A DNA stretch of 64,000 nt, taken from Geosiphon pyriformis. Lineage: Eukaryota > Glomeromycota > Glomeromycetes > Archaeosporales > Geosiphonaceae. Below the pieces are notes generated by a model. The model was not told the DNA's origin and ran no database searches. It was given only the letters and a program-made list of their open reading frames with translations. Below are positions 54,487 through 64,000 of the stretch, in pieces. Numbering within the stretch: position 1 is the first letter of the stretch; every line of letters begins with the position of its first letter. A program made the translations under genes and the position numbers. The DNA lies in contig JAAOMT010000328.1 in the NCBI GenBank assembly GCA_016748015.1, positions 636,955-700,954 of the forward strand, in the 5' to 3' direction.

Positions 54487-56215
54487 GTGGCAGAATCAAA
54501 AAAAATAGGAACAAATTACTTGAAATTTACAAAAGCTTTATTCCAATACTATTAAACTTACTTAGAATTAACAAGTAATCATTGGCCAGCAAAATCAACT
54601 TTCAACTTTTACATCAATGAAAAAATTAAATCTTATTTGGAAAACCAAGAAAATCTGAAAGCAGTACTTAACAATTTCTATAGTAAATTACTCCAAAGTA
54701 CTATGCTTTTATAAAATCATTTGTTTATTCCAATAATTACAGAAATCAACAAAAAAATTGGGAAACACACTAGTTAGCAATTTTCTATTATCTTTACAAA
54801 TAACAAAAAAAAAATTACAAACACCAACAAAAACACCAAAAAGAATACAACTATCTACTTAAAAGAAACCAAGAGTTATTTCACTCATTTACTTATCATA
54901 CTATTATACATCAGAAAGTATTATACATATATCATTAGGATCTGTATCACAATTAACTATAAGAACACTATTACTTCAAGTTCTATTTCAAAACAATTAA
55001 AAAAAAGCCAGATTATTAGGAATCTACAATGATTTTTTTGAAAGATTTAAATTATAACCAACAACTCTATCAAAACTTTTATTATTGCCATTCCAACCAA
55101 ATTTTAGAGTCACAAATTTTTGAAAAATAACTGACTTTAAAGAAAAAAAGACAACAATCAGAAAATTAATAATTAAAATCCAATCTTAGAAAACCCAGAA
55201 ATTCAAACTTTGATTGTTTAGGCTCAGCAAAACCCAAACAATTTAAATTTCACTTCTATTATTTCACAAACTTATTTCTGGTAAATCCGATCTATTAACT
55301 ACCAATTACACTAATTGGTTTATTACAACCACTATCTTTACAACAATAATCTCAACAACAATTACAACAATCACAAGTAACACCAATGGCATATATACCA
55401 ATTACCAAATTAAAAAAATTTATTGGCAAAGAAGATAATATACAAGCATGACTAAATAATGTGGCCAAAGCCATTATGATTAATGGATAAAACAATATTA
55501 GAGCCTTATAAGCCATCCTGTACTTTTTACAGGATATTGCTAATTTGTGATATTAGAGTTTGATCAACAAACTTATAACTTTTAATGTATTTAAAACTGA
55601 ATTTTTAAGATACTTTAGTAATAATAACAGCATTAATTGCTTGGCAACTGTTTTCATTACTATTAAGCAAGAGAACATTGAAGCTATCATTACTTACTTG
55701 GGACACTTCTATAAAAATCTGCACCAAATACAAGCAATTGATGTGAATTATTTTATAGCACCACAAATTCTAAACCAGTTTATTCATGGTCTGTACAGTA
55801 GTCTCTTACAATGTATATGTTCATTACATCTACAAACACTTCAAGATATAGTCATACATGTCTAAAATTTTGAATCAGCAGAGCTGAAAGCCAATTATGC
55901 TCAAACTATTAATCTAATAATAAATGGATTATTTGACTTAGATTCTAAGTTAAAACAATTCAATGATTTTATCAATCAGAAATTAGAGGAATACTTAGCT
56001 AACAATCAAGCAATTTATCAATCTTTACAATATTGTAACAATTCAGAAAACTTTAATTAATTCCAAAATCAGTCACATTCCTTATTTTTAACTAATTAAC
56101 TATAATAGTAAAAGATGCATATCTGCCATAATTGTGGTAAACAAGGCCATTTAAGAGCTGATTGTCATGTTAGAATCAATAATTAATGATCATGAAATCA
56201 ATATTAAAATTCTAA
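54487..56215 (+). pseudogene. gag pseudogene of copy 3
   Basis: The capsid-type core (55560-55865) has FNVFKTEFLRYFSNNNSINC and ILNQFIHGLYSSLLQC, aligning with copy 2. The zinc knuckle CHNCGKQGHLRADC at 56124-56165 is intact (CX2CX4HX4C). Elsewhere stops are frequent. Confidence 0.8.
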
Positions 56216-56679
56216 TTGCTGGTTTCAAATCCCAAATTACACTCAAAATCAAAAACTATATTAATCTTATTACATTTTAATGATACAACAACCAATATAT
56301 TCACCTTTAGTGTATCAAGCTTCAGCACCAATCATCTATTAGACACAGTCACAAACTATTTATCAGCTGCAACCACAAATTATCTATTAAATCTCACCAA
56401 TTCAAACACCAAATTAGATGTTATCTGGCAACCAAAAGCCAAAAATTACTCAACATAATTGGAAATTGATAATAGTAATATATCAACTAATCCTCAGTTC
56501 CTTAAATCAACTATTAAAATTATGCCAGTAAAGTTTGAAAAGTAAGTACATCCAAAACCCAAATTTTTAGAACTATTTAAATTACCTGGTTACCTTAGAA
56601 GATGCTTAATCTAACAACCAGGAACTCAATCAAAACAACCACTCACCAATATTTCATTAGCAACTATTACCAAAGATGA

Positions 56680-57090
56680 ATTATTTACCACAATATTTTC
56701 TTTCAAATTCAAAGAACCAAATAAAACACTATTATTTAGTAGAACTGCTTTTAACACTAAACCAATTACTGCAATATATACTAATACTAAAGTTAATAGC
56801 CACTTTATCAAACTAATTCTTGATAGTAGTTTAGCAGACAGCATCATTACACACCAACTTATAGACCAATTAGGTCATCAAGTTTATCATGCTACCAACA
56901 CCAGAATTATTATTGCTAATAGAGTAACAAAAATGCCTATTGGTAAAATTGACAACTTTTCATTTAAAGTTAATAGTTTTACAGTATTAATCAAGATATT
57001 AGTAATAGAAGCCACACAATATTAAGTGCTTATTAATAATAAATGGCTGTTCAAAACCAACATTGTGCTTAACTGGAATATTCAGAAGTT
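56680..57090 (+). pseudogene. Aspartic protease remnant of copy 3
   Basis: LLFSRTAFNTKPITAIYTN leads to LILDSSLADSIIT, with the active-site D-S-G read as D-S-S. NKWLFKTNIVLNW follows. TAA codons interrupt. Confidence 0.7.
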
Positions 57091-57271
57091 ACAGCTCAGT
57101 TCAGATGATTTGCAAACTTGAGTATTTGCTACTTACAGCCATTTTAAACCATTTATTATGCACTCACTAATAAAATTCAAGGAAGAAAAAAAAAACCTAT
57201 TTGAAAAGCTTATCAAGTTTTATGGGCCAACAAAAACCACAATAAACTATTACTTATTCTAATCTGAAAAG

Positions 57272-57300
<29 letters not shown>
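57272..57300 (+). repeat. Poly(A) tract of 29 A inside copy 3
   Basis: Lies in the stretch that encodes the lysine-rich, acidic linker before the Cys-rich segment in copy 2 (34430-34500). It probably arose by slippage of an A-rich coding run, not from a retroposed tail. Confidence 0.8.
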
Positions 57301-57303
<3 letters not shown>

Positions 57304-57374
57304 CAAGCCACTATCTCAACATATATTTTATATAACACTATACTACTAAGACAATCAACTTATTGCCAATCCAA

Positions 57375-58020
57375 ATTAATCTGCATTAATTGTGGCAAGA
57401 AATTGTCAACAATAAATAAATGTTGTGGTAATAATGAGAAATAGCCAATAACAACCAAATATTATTGTTATTTATGTATTTTTAAACACTTTAGATAATC
57501 CAAATAATAAGAAAAATAGGACAATGAGCTTTGTCTCACATGTAAAACAATTTTTCTTGATGAAAAAATATAGAACAACATTCTTGGACAAAGAGAAACA
57601 TGTAATGAATCATGTTAATATATGATTTTAATCAACAATTGAATATAAAAAAGATTCCAATCAATGCCATTTGAAAACAAATACTGAGATAATTAGAAAG
57701 TTATCCACATAAAAAGCATAAAATCTGGAGAATAGTAAGTGTTAAAATAGAAAATACTTTAATTAGTAAAATACTGGAAATTAAAAACAATTTATTAATA
57801 CTTTCTGAAACCAAATTTGTTCTAACTTTTGACTTTGATGATGATATTATGGACAATCTTAAGCAATTCTATAAGCATTATCAAGACTTAGCACCAACTT
57901 GTAAAAAGCAAAAGCAAAGATTAGAACAATTAAATACAAGGCTGTATAGATATTGCTTAATTCCTAATAATTTTAAATATTGTAGTAATTGTAATTTTAT
58001 TTACAATTTACCACTTTATA
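57375..58020 (+). pseudogene. Cys-rich segment of copy 3
   Basis: LICINCGKKLSTINKCCGNNE, then CYLCIFKHF and CLTCKTIFLDE, aligning with the copy 2 segment. The second block YCLIPNNFKYCSNCNFIYN is near 57950-58010. Confidence 0.65.
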
Positions 58021-58239
58021 TTATTTATTTGATTTCTAAAAAAAAAAACCAATCAGTAAGTGCACATCAGAATTAAAATTAAAAATTAATTGTAATTCAA
58101 ACTTCAATAATAACAACAATAATGGTTCTAACTCTATTTACTATAACAATAACAACAATAATTCAAACTTTGATTACAATTCTGAACAATATATTGTGTT
58201 TTTAAATCTTTTTATGGAACAAAAACTAAAATGGTTCAG

Positions 58240-58700
58240 CAATAATGATAAAAATATTATACCAGAATGTATGTATAATATTAATACAGAGTTTGATCTT
58301 ATGTATTCAAAAAAAACTGTTATTAGATTAGAACCATATTCATGCACTAATATAATTTAAAAATAGCACTGAAAATTCTAGCAACAACAATAGTTTAATT
58401 AGTTCTTAGATCTAGTCTAATAAAAAAAATTAATATCAGAAAAGAAATAATTAATGCAGAATATATAAGAAATATTATTGTAATACTATAAAATAACTAA
58501 AAAAAAAGATATACTATTGAACTAAATAAAAAAATAGCACAGACAATATTCCTGTTTTTGGTTAAAATAACTTGGTTAGTCTCAGTAGAAAAAAGGGAAA
58601 AATTAGGAATTATGGTAAAAAAAATAAGTGGATTTAAATTCACAAATAGAATAAATATACCAGTTAATATAATGAAAAAAAAATCATTAATAAAAAAAAA
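58240..58700 (+). pseudogene. dUTPase remnant of copy 3
   Basis: EFDLMYSKKTVIRLEPYS (motif 1), RSSLIKKINI (motif 2), KIAQTIFLFLVKITWLV (motif 4) and KKISGFKFTNRINIP (motif 5) are in the expected order. Frames are broken by TAA codons. Confidence 0.72.
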
Positions 58701-59189
58701 ATTATTTTTACCAATCAATCAGTTTTTATTATACCATATAATTAGTATATATTAGTAATAGAAAAAAAAGCAAGGGACCAGCTTTAGATTTTTAAAGTAG
58801 AACCAATTATTTGTAAATCAGAAAAAATTGGAATCACCAATCTTTACATATTGGTCAAGAACTATAAACACATCAAAATTCTTATCTACAACACAATTAG
58901 AAACACTATTAAAATACCAAACAGAACTACTATCAAATATTTAAGCAGTAAAGTTAAGAACCAACTATCAAACACCATTTCAGATTTTTTACAACTGTGT
59001 AGATATGTAAATATTATATTACAAACAATATATGAATAAAAAAAATGTTATTTGTTCTAACCAGAACAATTGGAACAAATAAACTTGAAAAATTTAGTCC
59101 CATTTTAATAAATGCAATTCAAGATACTACTCAACAATTTTACTAACATATTTGTCAGTAAAAATAAATTTGACAGAACATATATCATC

Positions 59190-60450
59190 CAGTATCAAAT
59201 TAAAACTGAAGATACAATACCAATAAAACAATAAACATACAGAGTACCATTAACAAACCATGAAATCATCTGACAAGAAATCAATAAAATGTTAAACAAT
59301 AGATTATTTCAACCATTCATAAATCCATAGTTATTACCAGTGGTATTAGTCCAGAAGAAGAATAAAAAAATTCACTTTTGTGTAGATTATAGAAAGCTTA
59401 ACAATATTACTTGTGGAGACAGCTATTCAATTTCATGAATTCAAGAATTATTTAATGCATTTGAAGGAAAAAAATGGTTTTCCACATTAGACTTAGATAG
59501 TAATTATTAGTAAGTAGCTATGAAACCAAAAGATAAAAAAAAGACTATATTTACAATCAAAAAGAGGATTTAATGTTATGCTTTTTGGCTTAATTAATGT
59601 ACCAGCTATTTTCCAATGACTAATGGAAATTGTTTATACTTAATTACTATGAAAGTTAGTAATAATCTACTTAGATAACACCAATGTGTTTTCCAAAATA
59701 TTTAATGACCATCTTCACTATCTACAACAAATGTTCAAGAGATTAAAGAGAGCCAAATTAAAATTAAATACAGCCAAATGCTTTTTTGGCAAAACAAAAC
59801 TGAAATTTCTGGAACATATTATGAATAAAAATAATATTAAAACAGATTCAGATAAAATTGAAATAGTCAAGAACTTTTCAGTACTAACCAATTTGATAGA
59901 ACTATAAGCATTCTTGGAATTTGCTAAATATTACTGTTACTTTATCCAAAACTTTTTCAAACTGGTTCAACCACTTTACCAGTTCCAAACAAAGAATGTA
60001 AAATATGAATAAACTGAAACCCAAAAAAAAGCTTTTAACATTTTGAAAAAAAAGCTTATTCAAGTACTAGTACTAATTTATTTAGATTACAACAAGCCAT
60101 TTATTATTACCACTAATGCATCAGATCAAGCATTGAGAGCCATATTATCACAAAAAAAATCAGATAGAAGAGAACATCCAGTGGCATATGTCAGCAAAAG
60201 TTTAAGTTCAGCCAAAAAAAACTATGAAATTCTAACATTAAAATACTTGGCTATCTATTGGACTGTTATCAAATGGAAAAAATATTTAAGTTAAAAGTTT
60301 GATGTGTACACTGATCACAAAAAATTGACATCAATCTAGAAGCAAAAATTTGAAGACAACTACTATACAAGATGAAAAATAGAACTATTATCATTCAATT
60401 ATATAGTATATTATAAAAAAAACAAAAACAGATATGCTAACAGTTTGTTG
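59190..60450 (+). pseudogene. RT and RNase H remnants of copy 3
   Basis: FCVDYRKLN, KWFSTLDLDSNY, MLFGLINVPAIFQ and the palm box YLDN at 59668-59679 (YxDD expected) are recognisable. The open piece 59686-59907 covers the thumb. RNase H (60043-60294) has FIITTNASDQALRAIL, with the first Asp as Asn, and HPVAYVSKSLSSAKKNYE. Confidence 0.83.
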
Positions 60451-60599
60451 CAAATAAAACAAATCTAAGAACATTTCAACCCAAAAATATAACAAAAGAT
60501 GAACACATAAAAATATCAACAACTCCAATATTTTATTAATATTTAACAGTTTAAGAAGAAATTATCTCAAAAAGAACAAAACAACATGAAACAATAAGC

Positions 60600-61860
60600 A
60601 AAATATTTTATTACTTACCAAAATATATTATACCAGAAAAACAGAAAATACTCAGATCAGCCACTTAGAATAATCACAGAATTAGAAAAAGAAACAATAT
60701 TATTCAATATGCACTTAGATTTAACAACAAGACATTTTCATAAAAAAGCAACTATGGAAAAAACTAGAAAAAAATATTATTGGCCATTTATGTATTCAAA
60801 CATTATTTAATACATTCAAAATTGTAATGCTTATTAGAAAAGAGAAGGAATAAGACCTAATAAACCACTAAGACCAATTAAAGTAAGATAACTATTTAAT
60901 TGAATTGGAATTAACTTAATCAAATTATTAACAATAATTAGTAAAGACAATTGTTATATAGTAATAACTATGGACTATTTTACAAATAGCCAAAAGCAAA
61001 AGCAATCCAAAGAGCAAATACAGAATTTATAGTCAAATTCATTCACTAAAAGTTGATTTGTTAACACAGATGTCCAAAAAAACTACTATTAGATCAAAAA
61101 ACTTACTTTGTAAACAGAATATTAACAAAATTAAGTCAAAGATTTGAAATCAAAAGATCATTATCATTATTATATCATCTACAAACCAATGGCTTAGTAA
61201 AAAAATTCAATAAAACATTATGTAAAGCAATTACCAAGATCAGCCAAGAAAACCAGGACAAATAAAATTTGTTCATACTATCAGTATTATTTGCTTATTA
61301 AACAAACTACACAAGCAATACCATTTAAACTTGTTTATAGTAGAACAGCAATATTATCAGTTGAAATAAATATTTACACACATCTAATAGAACCAATAAC
61401 AGAAGCCAACTTCCAAAAAACATTGCTAAGAAAAACATATAACTTAATAGAAACATTAAAAAACAAAAAGCAAAAAGCAGCTAATAATATCTAAAAGTTA
61501 CAAAAAAAACAAAAAAAATAACATAATAATCAATTACTAGATAAACCAATTGAATTTAGAATTGAAAACAAAGTACTCTTATATTATACCAAAACAGAAA
61601 AACAATAGAGTAGAAAATTTGATCCCAAATAGAATAAACTATTTTACATTGAAAAAATTCTAGGAAATAGAGCTTATAAACTATGATAGAATAACAAAAT
61701 CTTAGCTAAAGCAATACATAAAGATTAATTGAAATCATATTACAATATAGCATTATTATTTACTAGTAATATTTCACAACTAAGAGTACAATGAATACTA
61801 GTTCAACCAGATAAGATTTCATGAAATCTAAAACCAATTATAATTATCAACACAAACACA
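60600..61860 (+). pseudogene. Integrase remnant of copy 3
   Basis: NMHLDLTTRHFHKKATM, YYWPFMYSNII, GINLIKLL, LLDQKTYFVNRI, TNGLVKKFNKTL and FKLVYSRTAILSVEI align with copy 2. The first Asp and the Glu of the DDE triad are Asn and Lys, as in copy 2. Confidence 0.8.
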
Positions 61861-61899
61861 TCAAATTAAGATAGCAAAAAAATATATAAAAAACCAACA

Positions 61900-62569
61900 T
61901 GTAACAAAAACAAAACAAAAAAATAGAAATTATTAATAACATCTACTTATTTACATAACAACTGTTTTAACTGATCCAAAATCAATAACAAAACATAGAA
62001 ATTACAATTAACAAACCATTCAGTATAAAGATAAAGAGAAAAAACCAAAACATCCATACAAAATACACCAAAAATCAAAAAACATAATAAATAATATACT
62101 AATAAAAGTAAAATTATCAGTAGAAACATCCAGGACAACAACATTATATAAAGAATTAACAAAAAAAAACTGGAAATAGTAAACACAACAATTTCTATTT
62201 GCTATTATTACTTAAAACAAAATTTTAATATTCAAAACTTGTATACAAACAAAACAAAATAATTGTTTAATATAATAATATTGAATTAACTCAAACAATT
62301 TGTGAAAAAAAATAACTTATTTACATAGGCACAAGTTATATACCAGTTACAAACAAGATTTTAAGACTGACCAGAAATATTACTGTATTCAACAATGAAC
62401 ACAGTAACTATTAATTAATTGGGAAAGATCACCAATGCCCAATTCAAAAAATTACAAATCAAAATTTCTTAAATAATTTTCAAAAAAAAAGTTAGGAAGT
62501 TAATTCAAGAAAAAAAGTTAAAAAAGTTAAGAGATTTTGATAGAGCTTAATATTAAAAGAAGAGAATAA
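61900..62569 (+). pseudogene. 3' ORF remnant and polypurine tract of copy 3
   Basis: Only short runs of the extra ORF survive. The right part (62185-62569) matches 1-386 (copy 0) closely. It ends in TTAAAAGAAGAGAATAA before the LTR. Confidence 0.55.
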
Positions 62570-63454
62570 TATTACTCATAGAAATTTAAGAAATCTTAAT
62601 AAGAATATAAAATAGCCAATTAAAAATAAGTATAATAAAAAAAAATTTCAGAATTTTTCTCAAGAACTTGCAGAATTTTAGAAATTTCAAAATTTCTCTC
62701 AAGAAATTACAAGATTTTAGGAATTCCAGAATTTCTGATTAGAAGAATTAAAGAAATTCAAGAAATCTTGTATAACAGTAATTATGTATATATAGCAAGA
62801 GTATTAAAAACAAAAAAGTAAGATTTCAGTTAAAATTAATTTAATTATTCAATACTTCTTTCTTCAAAAGATAGTTTTCTACAACTTAAAATAAAATCAA
62901 CTACATATTAATAAAATATCAATTATTATCTGAATTTATATTATTGTCATTTGATTAAAGAATATTAGTTGCTTTTATTTTATCAATATAAAGTGTTAAT
63001 AGAATTCAACACTTAACCACACTAGACCAATAGCATTTGATTACAATTATTAACAAGATACTAATTTTTTATTTTTTTTCTTATTTCTTTTATTTTCTTT
63101 TATTTTCTTTATTTTTTTGTTTTACTTTGTTATTTACTAATTGATTAAACGATTAATGTACAGAGTTATTAACATTAAAAAAAACTGGTAAAAAACCTAG
63201 AAATAAGAATAAAAACTCAGAATTTGAGAATAGCTTACCAAAAAAAACCAGCTATCAAGCTGAAAAAAAATTCATAAAATATACTTCCAGAAAAATACTG
63301 AAACAATCATTAAATTTTTGTTTATTATATAAAAGATTTAACCAAAACCTTTAGATTACAAAAATCTTCAAATATTACTACCAAGCATCAACTATTGATT
63401 ACTAAGTTATGAATTTGTTATTTGTTTTTACACTTTAAATAATTATTTGTAACA
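62570..63454 (+). repeat. 3' LTR of copy 3
   Basis: TATTACTCATAG to TTGTAACA, 885 bp. Aligns over its whole length with the reassembled copy 0 LTR (387-1222 plus 11244-11294). Confidence 0.88.
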
Positions 63455-63634
63455 GCATCCTAATTCTTATATGACAACTTAATACACAAACAAATAAACT
63501 GCTAATTTGTATATATACTTAATAAAAGCACTATATAGAAAATTGTTTATAGTAGTCAGAAAGTGCTTATATAATTATAATTATTCAAGTATTTTGTATA
63601 TACACTATAGTAAAATAGAATTCTTAAACCATAG
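63455..63634 (+). repeat. Flank duplicated at 11295-11475
   Basis: GCATCCTAATTCTTATATGA and onward match the flank of copy 0. The match ends where the inverted LTR of copy 4 begins (CCATAG, then TATTAC), while the other copy continues CTATAGTTTTATTTGC. Confidence 0.85.
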
Positions 63635-64000
63635 TATTACAAGTAATTATTTGGGGTCTCAAGTCAAATAACAAATCTGTAACTTGGTGCTCAGTTAATT
63701 TCTTGATAATAGTTTCTGATGGTTTTAGATAATCTAAAGGTTTTGAGTTAAAGTCTTTTGTATAATAGACAGAGATTCAATAGTTGTTTTAGTAGCCTCT
63801 CAGAATCATAATTCCGTCAATTTTTTTCTTAGCTTGGTGGCCAGCAATTCTCTGGTAAGTAATCCATAACTCTGTATGTGCTCTACCCACTTACAGGAGT
63901 CTTTTACTAGGCAATTCTTGATGTCAATAATTCAGTACTTAATTCTTTAATCAATTTTAGTAAACAACAAAAGAAATAACAAAATAGAAGAATAAAAAAA
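63635..64000 (-). mobile_element. LTR of Ty3-type copy 4 (minus strand, runs off the window)
   Basis: TATTACAAGTAATTATTTGG is the reverse complement of the family LTR end, followed by GTAACTTGGTGCTCAGTTAA and AGCTTGGTGGCCAGCAATTC, the inverse of U5/R in copy 2. It reaches the R region by the window end. The element body would lie beyond 64000. Confidence 0.85.

Larger units (their letters stand above)
53504..63454 (+). mobile_element. Ty3-type LTR retrotransposon copy 3 (degenerate, full length)
   Basis: LTRs at 53504-54422 (919 bp) and 62570-63454 (885 bp), primer-binding site, gag, protease, Cys-rich segment, dUTPase, RT, RNase H, integrase and 3' ORF remnants, all plus strand. More AT-rich and more broken than copy 2. 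U3 is of the copy 0 type. Left 5-mer AGTAA and right 5-mer GCATC do not match, while the right flank matches that of copy 0. Confidence 0.9.

Noticed and set aside
57272-57300. Poly(A) run as the tail of a retroposed gene
   Set aside because: It lies at the position of an A-rich coding linker in copy 2, without target duplication or inserted gene.

Overview
This window reads as a very AT-rich, repeat-choked piece of a fungal nuclear genome. Three things suggest an arbuscular-mycorrhizal fungus (Glomeromycotina: a Rhizophagus, Gigaspora or Diversispora relative): a Sel1-repeat/protein-kinase fusion gene of the type expanded in that group, short fungal introns with CTAAC-like branch points, and heavy loads of Ty3 (gypsy), LINE and hAT elements. 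The species is inference; gene structures and element boundaries were read from the sequence.

Only two host genes are visible, lying head to head in a gene island at about 13.6-21.4 kb. On the minus strand a four-exon gene (13581-18265) encodes an approximately 1486-residue protein with about 25 Sel1-like repeats, two Cys4 zinc modules and a kinase domain. On the plus strand a nine-exon gene (19334-21175) encodes a 320-residue AN1 zinc-finger protein (AN1, a CxxC..H..C module, AN1, then a ZFAND1-like C-terminal domain). One of its introns appears to be GC-AG. The two genes share a 1.07-kb intergenic region.

The rest is layered mobile DNA. Five copies of one Ty3-type LTR retrotransposon family occur. 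Copy 0 is only its 3' end (1-1222 plus 11240-11294) and is split by copy 1 (1223-11239), which sits in its LTR with a short target duplication. Copy 2 (30518-40673) is the best preserved, with two LTRs of exactly 883 bp. Copy 3 is 53504-63454. The start of a minus-strand copy 4 LTR is at 63635-64000. The internal order is gag with a CCHC knuckle, aspartic protease, a Cys-rich region, a dUTPase domain, RT, RNase H, integrase and an extra 3' ORF. All copies are broken by stops and frameshifts and have lost catalytic residues, mostly by G-to-A or C-to-T changes.

Two copies of a Tad/I-like LINE are present. LINE1 (about 25205-30517) is strongly decayed and its 3' part is cut off at copy 2. LINE2 (about 45986-52794) still shows ORF1 with RRM and knuckle, and ORF2 with endonuclease, RT, RNase H and a C-terminal zinc motif. 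LINE2 lies inside a minus-strand hAT transposon (43319-53451) whose BED finger is on one side and whose catalytic/dimerisation part is on the other. The hAT in turn abuts a minus-strand integrase fragment. The 3' ends and right flanks of copies 0 and 3 match across the LTR junction, pointing to a segmental duplication.

The strongest candidates for a second look are the dUTPase-bearing Ty3 element with its Cys-rich module and 3' ORF, the transition-only decay of its LTRs, and the interchangeable U3 regions among copies.
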